A stretch of 64,000 nt of DNA from Hysterangium stoloniferum. Taxonomy: Eukaryota; Basidiomycota; Agaricomycetes; Hysterangiales; Hysterangiaceae. This document shows positions 11,992-24,039 of the stretch, piece after piece. The notes under the pieces are model-generated. The model searched no databases and was not told where the DNA came from. It saw nothing but the letters and a program-made list of their open reading frames with translations. A program made the position numbers and the translations under genes. Within the stretch, counting starts at the first letter, position 1. Each line of letters opens with the position of its first letter. Location: contig WHVD01000242.1 in NCBI GenBank assembly GCA_015178975.1, positions 34,406 to 98,405 on the forward strand, read 5' to 3'.

Positions 11992-14900
11992 ACCTACGAA
12001 CATGGATACAACACTCTCTGGTATGACATCGTTATATAACATCCCCCAGCTCGCCGAAGATGGCTCGAACTGGATAACCTATAAGGAAAGGGCAAAAACG
12101 GTGATACGCACACGAGGTTTGATGTGTTATCTTGATGGACGTATAAAGGAACCAACCCAATTTGAAATCGACTCATCGGGAAGAATGATCAAGCCCGATG
12201 GATCAATACCTACGCTGAGCGAGATAGAAGACTTAGAAAAGAAAACTGACGAGTTTTATCAGAAGGACTCACTCGTCAAACAACATATGTTTAGCACAAT
12301 TTCGGATCGGCTATTGTTGCGTGTCCAAGGACTGGACAATGCCTCAAGGATATGGACAGAGATATGTACCATACATGAGGGCAAAACTGAACTGGTACAA
12401 ATAGATTTGCGTCGAAGGCTACAAGAAACCAGATGCAATGAAGGAGGTGATGTAAAGGTACATTTCGGAAATCTATTTCGAATTCGTGAATCATTAGCAG
12501 GCATGGGAGCAAATATCGAGGATAAGGATTTTTATGCAATAGTAATGGGATCATTACCCGAATCCTACAGACCACTGCTCTCATCAATAAATGCTGCAGC
12601 ACGTATCACGAAACAACCACTCACCCCATACGAACTCGTTAATGTCATCTCCGAGGAGTATGAACATCGTCTATTAACAGATCAAAGGACCTTAAAGAAA
12701 GGAGGAAATAGTGCCTTAATGGTAAAGGCAAATGGCAAGAAGGATCGCATATCAAGTAACAAGGATATTACCTGTTACAATTGTGACAGAAAGGGTCACT
12801 ACAAGGCTGACTGTTGGAGGGCCGGAGGAGGAAAGGAAGGTCAAGGACCCAAACAAGGGCAACAGAAGGGCGCAAAGAAGGAAATCGTGAATGCACTCAC
12901 TGAAACAAACAAAGATCATTATGCATTCTCAACATCAGATACAGCTAAAAACATATCTGTCAACCAACAAGATGCAATTATTGATTCAGGTACCACATCA
13001 CACTTCTGCCCCGACCGATCGAAATTCGTTACCTTCACCCCTATGGACCCACAGCAAGTGCACACTGCAGACGGATCTGCTATTAGTGCCATAGGAAAAG
13101 GAGATGTACAAATAAACTTACCAGTGGGAGACAAGAAGAGTTCCATTACCCTCAAAAATACTCTCTACACCCCAAAAATGGCGTTTACACTCATCTCAGC
13201 AAATCAAATTGCAACAGCAGGATACACAATTTTGTTTGAAAACAAAATATGCAAGATATTATCCCCAAATCCAAATCAAAAGCTTATCGCAATAATCCCA
13301 CAGATCGATGGACTATACCGCATCACTACAAAAAGTCAGCATCAAGCAAATATTGCAAAATCAAAACCTACCATATGTGCACTACATCGAACTCTGGGAC
13401 ATGTATCACAAGAAGCAATACTCGATGCTGTAAAGAAAGGACTGGTTGAAGGTGTCGATTTTGACACTACCTCTAAGCCAGAATTTTGTGATACCTGCAC
13501 ACAAGCAAAAGCAGTATGTCAGCCATTTCCAGAGAAAACGAAAAATCGAGCAAAGACGTATGGGGAACTTGTACACACAGATTTGTGGGGACCAGCACAA
13601 ACTACAAGCCTAGGAGGGAGTCAATACTACATCAGTTTTACTGATGATTACAGTCGCGAAACGAAACTCACCTTTCTGAAGCATAAAGGAGAGGCCTTTT
13701 CGGCATTTAAACATTATGAACGGAATATTTCACGACAACATCCTGGATCAAAATTACAAAGGATACGTTCGGACCGTGGAGGCGAGTACCTAAGTGCAGA
13801 TTTTGATCAATACTTGAAGGAACAAGGAATTGAAAGACAACTTACGGTGCATAATTCACCTCAACAGAACGGAGTTGCTGAAAGACTCAATCAGACACTT
13901 GTTGAACATGCACGAGCCATGTTACTAGGCCAAAACATCCCAAAATTCCTGTGGGCTGAAGCCATTAATTACGCTACATGGTTGAAAAATCAATTACCTT
14001 CAAGAGCCATTCCTGGACACACTCCATATGACCTCGTACATGGGACCAAGGCCAACCTAGCCCAAGCACACGAATTTGGCATGAAAGTGTATATCCACCT
14101 AGATGACACCGGAAAGCTTGAAGCACGAGCTGAAGAAGCTCTATTTGTGGGTGTGGATGAACAAAGCAAGGGATTTCGAATATATTGGCCTGAGAAACGA
14201 CGAATTTCAGTTGAAACAAACATCAGTTTCATACCTACAAAAATCAATATTCAAGACAACGTACTGGATGAGGGGGAGTCATGGGAAACAGTCCCAGAAG
14301 ACAATGTCCAGAGTAACATCCAGCACGACATACCATCAGCACCAACCCCTGCAACACCACCGCAAAGTGTGCAAACACTTCCAACGCCAACAACCCCAAG
14401 AGTAACTTGAGTGCGACCCCCAGCAGGCTATTATAAAGCATTAAACCAGGGACAGACGGCATCAGCTGCAATAGAAGAATTACCGGAAGAACAAGAAATA
14501 GGTTCCACAATCCATTGGGCCGCAGCAGCTGCAAATGCAGAACCAACACTGAAGGAAGCATTGAATGGACCAGATGCAGTTGAATGGCAAGCAGCAATTG
14601 ACTACGAAATAGGTCAATTGGAGAAATTGGGAACGTGGGAAAAAGTAGACGCACCTCAAGGAGCAAATATCATACCCTGCCATTTCGTACTTGCAACAAA
14701 ACGAGGAGGACCAGATGGGAAGAAGATAAAACTACGAGCACGTCTAGTGGCGAATGGTCAACATCAAGAATACGGCATAGACTATTCACAAACCTTTGCA
14801 CCCACGTCCAACATGTCAGCAATTCGAGTCGTTCTGACAATGGCAGCACATCAAAACTGGGAAATACATCAAGTGGATATTAAAAGTGCATACCTGAATG

Positions 14901-16074
14901 CCAAGCTCAGAGATGAAATATACATGAGGGCACCACCTGGATATCTTCAACCAGGAGAAGAGGGGAAGGTATTGAAACTCCTACGCAGCCTATATGGACT
15001 AAAACAAGCTGGTTTGAATGGTCAGAAGAACTGGAAACTTTTTTTTTGGATGCAGAGTATAACCGCTCACAAGCCGACAAGGCCATTTACTTCAAACGGG
15101 AAAATGAAGAACATACAGTTGTAACTGTATCTGTTGACGATATGGGAATAACATCAAACAACCTAAAACATATTATCAAATTCAAGGATCAGCTCAAGGA
15201 ACGTTTTGAAATCACTGATTTAGGCGAACTTACCTGGCTATTGGGACTCAAAGTCGAAAGAAATAGAGAAAAACGAACCATAACATTGTCCCAGGAGGCA
15301 TATATCAACACAATTGTTGAACGTTTTCATCTTGAAGAAGCAAAAACAGCCCAAACGCCAATGGAAACTGGTATAAACCTGAAACAGGATCAATTGGGAA
15401 ATACTCAATTCAAAGACGTACCATATCAAAGAGCAATTGGATCACTAATGTACGCTGCAACCAGTACACGACCCGATATTGTTTTTGCCGTGTCAATACT
15501 TTCACAATTCATGCGAGAACCGACAAAAATGCATTGGGAAGCTGCAAAACGAGTCATACGCTATTTAAAAGGGACGAAGAACCTAAAACTCACCTTAGGA
15601 ACAACAAATCAACGCCTAGAAGCTTTTGTAGATGCGGATTGGGCAAGCCAACCCCACAGACACTCAATGTCTGGGTATGTGATCATGTTGCATGGCACGC
15701 CAGTTGCATGGAGTTCTAGGAAACAATCCTTGATTGCATTATCAACAGCTGAAGCAGAATATATAGCGCTCACCTCAGTAGCACGGGAAATCCTATATAT
15801 CAAGACCCTACTCAGCGAATTATATGAGCCAGTGGAAGAAGCCATCCCAGTCTACTGTGATAATCAAGGAGCAATAGCATTAGCATCGAACAACAAGTTT
15901 CACACACGCACCAAGCATATCGACCTCAGATATCACTTCATCCGTGACCTTGTGAAGAATAATATATTCCAACTCCAGTACTGCCCTACCTCCAAGAACA
16001 TAGCGGATATTTTTACCAAAGCATTACCCGGGCCAAATCTTCAAAGATTACGAGAAGGATTGAGCTTGAGATAA
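11981..16074 (+). pseudogene. gag-pol: Copia Gag-Pol polyprotein, two lesions
   Basis: Residues 1-230 look like a copia Gag; a CCHC zinc knuckle is at residues 265-278; protease DSGT is at about 335-338. The integrase catalytic triad reads D534, D598 and E634 (DD35E). The first frame ends at a TGA (14408-14410). The same frame is open again at once through RT to 15124, with an FVLATKR and a DYSQTFAPT block. A one-base loss near 15016 moves the rest to another frame (open to 16074). That part holds the RT VDDMG motif (near 15130) and RNase H blocks FVDADWA, STAEAEYIAL and YCDNQGA. In intact relatives this is one polyprotein cut by its own protease. The stop just before RT might in principle be a readthrough site, but the frameshift argues for plain decay. 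Confidence 0.93.
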
Positions 16075-16091
16075 CTGCGCTTGAGGGGGAG

Positions 16092-16338
16092 TGTTGAGAT
16101 TGTCGGAGTTTGAAGTCTGAAGTCGGATATCGGACAAAGAATAAGTCCGAGCACAGTTATAATAGAGAATAAAACATAGCATTGGTAAAAGATTAGGAAT
16201 CAGTATGGAACCGGCAACATACCATTACCGGTACATAGTATATAGGATAGAAAACAACATGCGAATAAAGGAGTTGGAAAAACCCAAAAGATATTATTAT
16301 CTCTCTAGCTCTCACTCGCTCAAATATAAATTACAACA
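16092..16338 (+). repeat. 3' LTR of copia element
   Basis: 247 bp, near-identical to 11730-11976 with two visible differences. Preceded by polypurine tract GAGGGGGAG and followed by target duplication CTGTG. Confidence 0.95.
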
Positions 16339-16436
16339 CTGTGCTGTAAAATATGTGTGTGATAAGATGATTTTATTGGAAACTTGGCCCTCCTTATATA
16401 CATTTTGATAACTAAATAATTAACTATTTATTTATT

Positions 16437-16473
16437 TTATGAGGTCATTATTTAGATCATAATGACCTCATAA
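16437..16473. repeat. Perfect 15-bp inverted repeat, 7-nt loop
   Basis: TTATGAGGTCATTAT (16437-16451) and its exact reverse complement (16459-16473) flank TTAGATC. It lies in a gene-free AT-rich stretch (16344-16988) downstream of the copia element. It could be a terminator hairpin or a small palindrome left by a transposon; function unknown. Confidence 0.7.
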
Positions 16474-16988
16474 TCTTCTTATTTTTTACCCTTTATTTAT
16501 CTTATGACTCCCCTCTCTGAGACAAGGGTTCCAACCTTTTGCTTGAATATGAAGGTTCAAGGCCATGGTCCTGGGACGGTCGAGTATGTTGTTACAGTCA
16601 CATCCGTGACTGTATGATATCCCGAGGTTGGAGGCTTATCTAATACGTCACATGACACTAAAAATGCGCACATAGCAGCAAGCAATGTGCCAAGAAGTAA
16701 TAACTAAGTAAATAAAATATAAATAATTAGTTAAAAATTATAATAAAATAAATAAGTAATGATAGCATAATATGAACCCACATATGCTATTATTATGTGA
16801 AGTTAAAAGGAATAAGGCCTTATATTTCACAATAAAAATATAATAAAAATACAATAAATTTGAAAAAATACTAATTAATTCAAAGAAAATTAAGAGAACC
16901 TCATGAGATAAAGCTGATACTTTACAGGGGGATGTGACTGGTTCTCAGCTGGGTGACCACTGCTATATTTCCTCTGGGGAGGTGTTTG

Positions 16989-17762
16989 TGTTAGGGTATG
17001 TACACGGTGGGTTTCCGGAGAAACCCGCAGAATATCCAGTAGGACTTGGCTTCAGCTTATAGGCTGCACCCTCACGAGATTGTGTTGTCCAATTTCAGAC
17101 AGGCAGATGGGAATCCCGGGGAGTCCGGGCAGGGTTTGTGGGTTGAGGGGTCATGGGTAGAAGGTCGTGAGTCGAGAGGTTGGGAGTTGAGATAAATAAG
17201 AGAGATAGATGTGCCAGAGCCCATGGGCTCCGACTAGTGTGAGCAGTGTAATTCAAGTAGGAGTTTAGAGCAGAAAATGTATTAGATTACTGGGGGGAAT
17301 CTAAGCCGATTTTCTGACTGGATTGTATGTATGTACAACATCTGCCAGACTATATAGACCGTGGAATGAATGACATACCAAATCCAGTAATAATGAAACG
17401 AAACTAATGAAATGAAACTAGCAAAACATACATAAAATGAGAATAGTAAACACCAAATTTGGTGTTAGGAATGGGACAGAATGGAGCAGAGTCCGAATCA
17501 TGACAAATCATAAACCATAACGGGAAATGGAGTGGGGGCGGAGTCTGAATTGTGACAGGTCATTTGACTAAAACAGGAATGGGGCTCTGTTAGAGGGATG
17601 ACGGGTTTTCCGAGTGGGGTCTGGTGACTGATGCGCAGGACGAGGTCGGACATAGACAGGGATGGAGTCTGGTGGGTATTCCGGTGACTGATACACAATG
17701 TAATGAAGTTGAATGTAGACAAGTCTGATGTATGGAGTCCAGCAGGAATTCTGGTTGTAACA
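16989..17762 (-). mobile_element. Solo LTR, gypsy family A
   Basis: 774 bp, TGTTAGGGTATG...GTTGTAACA on the plus strand, i.e. reversed relative to 27643-28463, with which it aligns throughout. Flanked by a perfect target duplication GTTTG (16984-16988 and 17763-17767). No internal region is present, so it arose by LTR-LTR recombination. Many CG sites of the other copies are TG or CA here, so it is one of the older copies. Confidence 0.92.
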
Positions 17763-17917
17763 GTTTGCAAGCTTTCATGAAGCTGTTGGATGGAGTGGAC
17801 TGTTATGTGAATATTCCATTAGTATTAGTCTCATATCTCATCTTGTGACTGCCATCGATTAGCCAATATCTGGCAATGTCCAGATTAGTATATTTAGTTT
17901 AGTGTTTCTGTAGTTCA

Positions 17918-18029
17918 GTAAACCTTATTAGTAAGTCTCTTGCTAATAAGGTTTACACACGGACCAGTGCACAGACCATGTATCTAGTATATAATTATGT
18001 CTAGTTGGGGAGTAGAAACCCCAACTAGA
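17918..18029. repeat. Two adjacent inverted repeats (hairpins)
   Basis: First: GTAAACCTTATTAG (17918-17931) with its reverse complement at 17943-17956, an 11-nt loop between. Second: TCTAGTTGGGG (18000-18010) with its reverse complement at 18019-18029, an 8-nt loop. The surrounding 17768-18300 has no gene. They may belong to a small foldback-type or LTR relic. Confidence 0.6.
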
Positions 18030-18189
18030 AGCCTAGTTATATCATCAGTTTACTTCTACACCACTCTACTCTTAGTGGCTACACACTCACATGTATACAT
18101 AGTAGTCCTTATCCATGTCTGTGACACTGTCCAACAACCGATCATCTGAGTTCAGTTACTTCTGGTAACCAGTATGTGTCCATGTCCGA

Positions 18190-18480
18190 GTGGTGGTCTA
18201 TTTGTCCACTAACTCCAATCACCAATCACCCTCGCGAAAAAAGTGGCAGCAAATTACCAAGGGGCACTATTCTGTGCCCCGATCTCCCCTCTATTCTATC
18301 ATTCTAACAGGTTGTGGCACGAAGGTTATTGTCAGACAACTGATAAGCTCAGAACGGCTTGAAGTACAGTACTATTGGGAGCATACAGGTCGTGGTGAGT
18401 TCTGGCGGTTTCAACACTTCTATTTTTAATATAATTAAATGTGTTAGATTCAAGTGTTAATTTTTCGGTGTGGACCTCGA
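18190..18480 (+). pseudogene. FAR1/MULE-type transposase fragment, copy B
   Basis: From 18310 it matches copies A and C: a CGTKVIVRQ stretch, then YYWEHTGRG. The equivalent intron GTGAGT...TTAG (about 18395-18447) is still recognisable. After the acceptor the homology is lost in TAA-rich sequence, so exon 2 is missing. Confidence 0.45.
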
Positions 18481-18669
18481 GAATTAACAATGAGTGATAT
18501 TTGCATTTGCATTTGTCTGAGCTCTGTCAAACGCATGAGGAAACTTAGCTACAGCAACTCAACTAATATATTCCATGACACAGCTAACTAAGCTTCTATT
18601 AGCTTCTAGCACTCGCAATACTTCAACAACTTCCCCGCCCACTGCCTTCTCCTTATGGATATTCTTCGA

Positions 18670-19155
18670 TCACTTTGTGGCACAATCAGCTAGGTCATGG
18701 ACGTCAACTTTAATGATACCTACATGCCCGTTTGTTCGACCAGTAGACACCCCACCACCTGGTCCTCCAATATGATCAGTGTCACGAACCTTGTTTAGTG
18801 TACCAGGATCGTAATAATAAGCGCGAGTGCTTTGAGTAGCAGCGGGATCGTTAATGACCAGTGTCAGTGTTGCATGCTCGATATTATTGTCCCTGAGAAG
18901 TCTGCTTGAAACCAATACCACCAAACGTGTGGGGATGATGAGCGGCAGCAAAGTCATAATATGTGGATAGTCTGTCCAAGAGCTGGTTGCTCGAGGATGT
19001 ATGTGTGAGGGTGCGCAAGAAGTTTCAGTAAAGAGTGATCTCTGATTTATACTTATATTGACACAGGCAACATTGCTGTGTGATAAGTAGTGACTGCTGG
19101 ACACATTGTTCAAAAGGCACATATTATGTCCCACCCCCTGCCAACGACAGACCAA
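18670..19155 (-). CDS. Hypothetical open frame
   Basis: 161 codons open on the minus strand, in the single-copy stretch between transposase fragment B and the repeated block at 19320. I do not recognise it. The C-terminal half has a glycine-rich DHIGGPGGG turn followed by an alternating hydrophobic GHVGIIKVDVHDL stretch, which looks protein-like. The N-terminal half looks poor. No splice structure could be fixed. It may be an exon of a dead gene. Confidence 0.25.
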   Translation of the reverse strand: MVCRWQGVGHNMCLLNNVSSSHYLSHSNVACVNISINQRSLFTETSCAPSHIHPRATSSWTDYPHIMTLLPLIIPTRLVVLVSSRLLRDNNIEHATLTLVINDPAATQSTRAYYYDPGTLNKVRDTDHIGGPGGGVSTGRTNGHVGIIKVDVHDLADCATK

Positions 19156-19319
19156 TTATTTTAACAGATTTTGCTTCTTATTTAGGAGTTCCTGACTAAC
19201 CTTTTTCTTAGTTATCGCCCGAATAAAGACTGAACATCATATCTATGAGCTTCCCTTGGCATAGACGGTGTCTCTTTATCACCCTTAGTGAATAGAATGG
19301 GTGCAAAAATATGGTACGC

Positions 19320-19930
19320 TCTATTGCTTAGAAAGACCCATGCAATATCAATTCATGTGATATTGAGCGTTATAAACTAAATAGCTAAAACGTGGGTCCG
19401 TGTTGTAAGTCTGGTCCAGGCTGTTAATTAGAAGACAAGATTTCGGAAGGATTGAGTCTGTTTACGAAGCTCAGTGAGTGAATGAGTAAACTCCACTGAG
19501 GTATATTGCGAAATATTGCGACTTTTTATCTAATTTCTAATTGTTTTAGGAGAGATATTAGGAGAGTAAATAGGGGAAATTTAGATACTCGAAGTTTCTA
19601 GTCGATTGCATCATTAAGGAGAAATTCGCAATTAGGAGTTCCTCCCCTCCTAACGGCACCTCAATATATGCGCATATATGCACATATACTCATCATTGTA
19701 GATTTGATTCCGATTTCGGTTTATGCGAAGACTTGATTACTAACACAGGCTTACACCTATGTTGGTTGATTGTATAGATTTCAGTTGTCAATTGGTCCAG
19801 CGATAATACAACTCAGAACTCAGCTATAATACGAGTTAACAACTAGAGGAGTAGTAGCAGTAGACATGCTTCATAGCACAAAGTTATCAATACTGACCAC
19901 CGGTGGATATCCAACATCTGATGCATGGGT
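19320..19930. repeat. Partial third copy of the duplicated block
   Basis: Matches 24260-24530: an ACCCA(C/T)GCAATATC region, then CTATGTTGGTTGATTGTATAGATTTC, then GGTGGATATCCAACATC. About 340 bp (around 19400-19740) are inserted relative to the later copy. No gene is seen in 19156-20275. Confidence 0.7.
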
Positions 19931-21297
19931 CTTTCTCGCGCTCCGCAACAACAAATGAATGTTCAGATTTGAATATCATGAATGTCGTGCTCCTGTTTAA
20001 GGGGATCTTGACTAAGGTTTCCCTATTTGATATAACGGCGAATCCTCCCAAATTTATGCAGTGTGAGCTTGAGATTCTGGTGATATCAGCTTAAAACAGC
20101 TTAGATATTAGTAAAATACGTAGAGAGACCTAAGCGTGGTTCATTCATTCGATGAACGACACATAAGTTGAAATAGTAAACCTGAATTCTAGCGTGATCG
20201 GCAAAGCGTTCGTGGGATTTAAGAAAATCCCTGCTGGTGCCTCAACAACTTTCCGATCATTATTCATGTGAAGTGGAGGATATTTCTTGATAAGGTATAG
20301 CTACCATGCGTATTAAGGGCTATTATCATATTACTAGCTATTCTTGATAAAAGTATAAAGCCCGCGACATTGTTGCAGCCACATAGCTAGATATTCAATT
20401 TATAAGGGAAATAAATAGGTATGAGGAAAATCAACCCACACGAACTAACAGTATTACTTCACAGTTTCGGGAAGGATTACTAATTTGCTATAACTGTTTT
20501 GTTATTACGGTCCTCACATTCACAGACACAGACGGCAACGTATATATTATTAAAAGTTAATAATCAATGTATGCCCGTCCCGACCCGAAATAGGACTTGC
20601 AAGAGGACCTGCTGAGAGGGTGTCATCAATGGCTGAGATTTGTCGGAAGTCTGTTCCCTAAAATGGATACGATACCTCCCGGCAATGTCATATGAGATAA
20701 CAATGTGATGCAAACCCATACCGAATCCAAAGAAGCACTACCACAAGTGCAAAGTCGAAGTTTACGAATCTAGATACTAATCAGGTCTGGAACCTTTCTA
20801 TATATGCTTGAAAACTGGCTGACCTTTCCCCTTTGGACAGATAAACTGTCCCTCCTTTGAAAAGTGGACTGCTTCTCACACACAAGTTATAGAAAACAAC
20901 CCAGCACAATTTCCTCAACATGTTTTTCATTCAAGGCTTAAAGGTCTGTCTCGGAATTATTTGAACTGTGCCACTCACTGGTGCATCATTCTCCACCTTC
21001 CCATGGACTCTGCATTAACGTTTGTATTCATCATTTTCTGCATAGAATGTGTCATCTCCAACCAAGGTATCGGTTAAACACGAAACTTTGGCAGACGATG
21101 GCCTACCAGTGGGTATCGAGTTTGCACCCAGTCAAATAATATGACACGAAGGTGAGTATTAAACGGGAATTACACTTTGTGTATTGAAAAATCAGGTAAA
21201 AAATCAAGCTATGAATTAATAGATATTCTGAAATGCTACAATGCGAGAAGTTCTGCATTACAACTTGTAGTATCAGATTGTTCTGGGATAACCCGAT

Positions 21298-22712
21298 TCA
21301 TGCACGATCTTCTGTGTTCAAGGAACCTTCTAACGACACTTTAATATATGGCAAAGCACTTTGGCCGTGTTGGTGTTCCATTGGTATACCCTCCACTGGG
21401 GACGCCGATCGGGTCGCGGACCGTCGTTGCCGTTGTGACCTACAGGTCAGGAAGCGAACCCATGCCAAGTCGACGAACCACTTCTTACACTCTGTAGCAA
21501 GTCCTAACACCTCAATAATTGGGGGTATTGTCACGAACATCGCGAGTACCTGGCCAAATGATATCTCCCATTTGTCATCATTTGAGGCCAAAGCGCCGAT
21601 TTCGATGAGAATAATCCAATACAAGGATGGGAGAACTACCACGGATAAGAATAATATGAAGGGGTAGATTTTCGTGACGTGGCGCCTGCTCTAATGAGCG
21701 GAAAATTAGGCCGAAAGCTGAGTCTTTAACTTACCAGACTTCCCGAAACCGAAACTTGTATCTTTCTCCTTCCCAAAATTTCGCGTCGAGATAGCCATAT
21801 AGCGATAAGCCACGATAAAACTGTGAGTTCGACAGGAAGGCCCACAAGAATGCTCGCAATAGTCCCCTCTTCTTCTTCAAATGCGGCGAACAATACAAAT
21901 GGCAGAAAAAGAAACCCTTTGAACACCCTCCGCTGAAAATTCTCCTGACAGGAGACTTGGATGAAATGAGAGGCATTGTTTGAAAGCATGGTGTACACGG
22001 CGAGGGATATCCAGATGGGTAAAACGGCAATGGCTATCGCACGTCGCAAAATGTGACCCTGCCCATGTACACTGTGATCCTTCCCAAATACACTATTCAG
22101 ACGATGGTCATTTTGCCACATAGAGCGAATAGCATACACAACTATGCATGCGCTTGATGGCGAGCTGGCGGTTGCCACCGCAATTATCGCGTGAATTCGA
22201 GTCAACTTATATTTCTTTATGGATATAGCGCAGGTGACGAGTAGGGAATAAACAGTCAAGAGTTGTGACCAGATGACCTCCTTCGGTATGTTACTACTGT
22301 AAAAGATGATCGTGGCTGTCAAGAATAAGTATAGGAAGGGTTTTATTACAGTATCTGGCACGCACCGACCAGAAAGTTGGTTATATAGGCTGATATTCGC
22401 ACAAGTGGCCCTTTCGGAGGCGTTAACGATCAGCTTTTCTGGTGTTCAAGAAATCTTCAACATACCTCCAATATCTGAATTCGGGCAAAATCCATATGGA
22501 CAACCATCATCATTAAGCGGACCCACTGTACAATAGGCTTCAAAGTAGGCGCCAAAGGTCGAGCCGTCCAAGGACGTGAGGTTCAAAAATGTAACCATAC
22601 TGTTTGTAACCGGACACATGTTATCTTTAAATTCAAACGCAAGAAGAGATTCATTTGCCATGCATACTGCGTCGGGAGGAAAAATGAGGGTGCCAATGTC
22701 CGAGAGTGCCAT
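21298..22712 (-). pseudogene. Multi-pass membrane protein gene, copy 2 (frameshifted)
   Basis: ATG at 22712 follows a TATAAA box about 80 bp upstream. Exon 1 (22712-22466) encodes a Cys-rich segment without a clear signal peptide and ends at a GTATGT donor. Exon 2 (about 22438-21735) and exon 3 (21685-21298) are separated by a 49-nt intron (21734-21686, GTAAGT...GCAG). About eight hydrophobic segments predict a polytopic membrane protein. Compared with copy 1, exon 2 has one extra T in a T-run near 21780, which shifts the frame before the second intron and gives an early stop at 21726. Intron 1 is hard to place: the in-frame acceptor would make it only 27 nt. Family unknown. So copy 2 has the start but a broken end, and copy 1 the reverse. 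Confidence 0.6.
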
Positions 22713-22790
22713 CTTGAGTGTGGTAGGCAGTCAAGGTAAAAAGACCTTGTAGGATTTGACAATGATGCTGACAGTGGAACCACTGCTCCC

Positions 22791-22796
22791 TTTATA
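22791..22796 (-). promoter_or_regulatory. TATA box of membrane-protein gene copy 2
   Basis: TATAAA on the minus strand, 79-84 bp upstream of the ATG at 22712. The equivalent promoter segment is deleted in copy 1. Confidence 0.5.
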
Positions 22797-23708
22797 CTCG
22801 GTTAGTAGACTTCGTTTAACGGAGATCAATAAGATCAATGAAATGATTAATTACAAAGTACCGATTTAACAGCCTAAGCTTCAATCGGTAGAGTTTCTCC
22901 CTCCAGCCATCATCTGTCTGGGGGCTTGGAGTCTATTTTTCCAAATCTGAGCTAGATTGCCACAATATTTTGGGATAGCCGCGCGGCGAATTGGTTTCCG
23001 GGACGGGACTTGTCTTTTTGCGGTTCAACGATTGGTTGGCGATGGTGATGTCCAGAGCCTTGACTCACCGCCTCGGAACTCTCACGAGAACAGCGCTGTG
23101 GAGCTGCAGACATACCTCGCGATCAATCGATGATATCGTTCAACGTGCAACGTGAGATCGGGTGCTTCTTGACGGATAATTCGGTTCAAATGCGGATATA
23201 TGCTCTGACCAGCTCGAGTTTTGTATGGATGATTTGGACCAGTGCTCACCTGCCAACCTTAAATGGTGTGAGGTGTGGTGAGAATGGTCGTAAATCGCCA
23301 GTGGACCTTCCCATTCGAGGATCTCGCGGGAAGCAAGCGGATAGTGTACGAACTTGAATTAGTACTGCATGTCGATTTGTAGCTGTGTGCTGTTGCCTCA
23401 GTGATCCGCACAGGCCGGCGAAGGGGTGGGATGATGTCAGGCGAGACGGAATTCCATAATTAATAATTCATGTCGAAAGCTTATTTCTGCAAAAGGTGAG
23501 ATCTTCGAGGAAGAAGATGTAGTATCAGGGAGTGGCAGAATGGCAGACAAATCACTCCGCCGTCCGTATCCAGATATGGTAATATGAAAGTGCAACATAA
23601 AATGTATCAGCGACCTAGAAAGGGAAGAACCGCCCACTGTGTAATATATTGATGAATTCACCAGGGAATTTCATCGAGTGTTCAAGCGTCTGTAAGGATA
23701 GTTTGCAT

Positions 23709-23997
23709 GATAGACGCGTGAGCACTGCCTCTCAAGACCTATCACTCCCCATTATCCTCGGCACCTACGAGGGCCTTGAAGCCCTAGCTGAGTTCTTCGC
23801 CGCCTCTGATGCTTTCCGGAAAGCATAACCGGCCCACCATCCCGCCCTACATTCGACCCTCTTGCCCATACCAACCAGCTACATACACATCCTGCCACCC
23901 CCACCTACCATTAGGGTACTTTTCTCCCAATCGCTATGTATCTTAGTTATGCGATGCGGTATATAAATGTATTAAAAAAAAAAAGATAGATGCGTGA
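23709..23997 (+). mobile_element. 5'-truncated LINE insertion with target duplication
   Basis: Insert 23722-23984 ends in an A-run (11 A) and is flanked by a 13-bp direct repeat, GATAGACGCGTGA / GATAGATGCGTGA (23709-23721, 23985-23997, one mismatch). The equivalent site in segmental copy 1 has no insert. Just after the 5' junction an open stretch reads LPIILGTYEGLEALAEFFAA and then ends; this resembles the C-terminal tail of Tad-type fungal LINE ORF2 proteins as I remember them. Only the 3' end was copied, typical of target-primed reverse transcription. Confidence 0.75.
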
Positions 23998-24039
23998 CCG
24001 GACGCGTCGTTTTGTTGACATGTCGATTATGAGGAAATT

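Larger units (their letters stand above)
11725..16343 (+). mobile_element. Complete Ty1/copia LTR retrotransposon
   Basis: LTRs of 247 bp at 11730-11976 and 16092-16338 both read TGTTGAGATTG...TTACAACA. They are flanked by a perfect 5-bp target duplication, CTGTG (11725-11729 and 16339-16343). A primer-binding site follows the 5' LTR and a polypurine tract (GAGGGGGAG, 16083-16091) precedes the 3' LTR. The polyprotein covers 11981-16074 in the usual copia order: Gag, zinc knuckle, protease, integrase, RT, RNase H. The LTRs differ at only two positions that I can see (T/C and C/T near 11900 and 16261-16275), so insertion was recent. Two lesions in the coding region probably make it non-autonomous. 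Confidence 0.95.

Noticed and set aside
14408-14410. TGA between integrase and RT as a programmed readthrough site
   Set aside because: Copia elements normally make one polyprotein, and the nearby frameshift shows simple decay; no stimulatory structure was seen.
12891-14666. Several open frames overlapping the copia polyprotein on both strands
   Set aside because: They are out-of-frame shadows of the gag-pol frame; none has a domain, while the main frame has all copia motifs.
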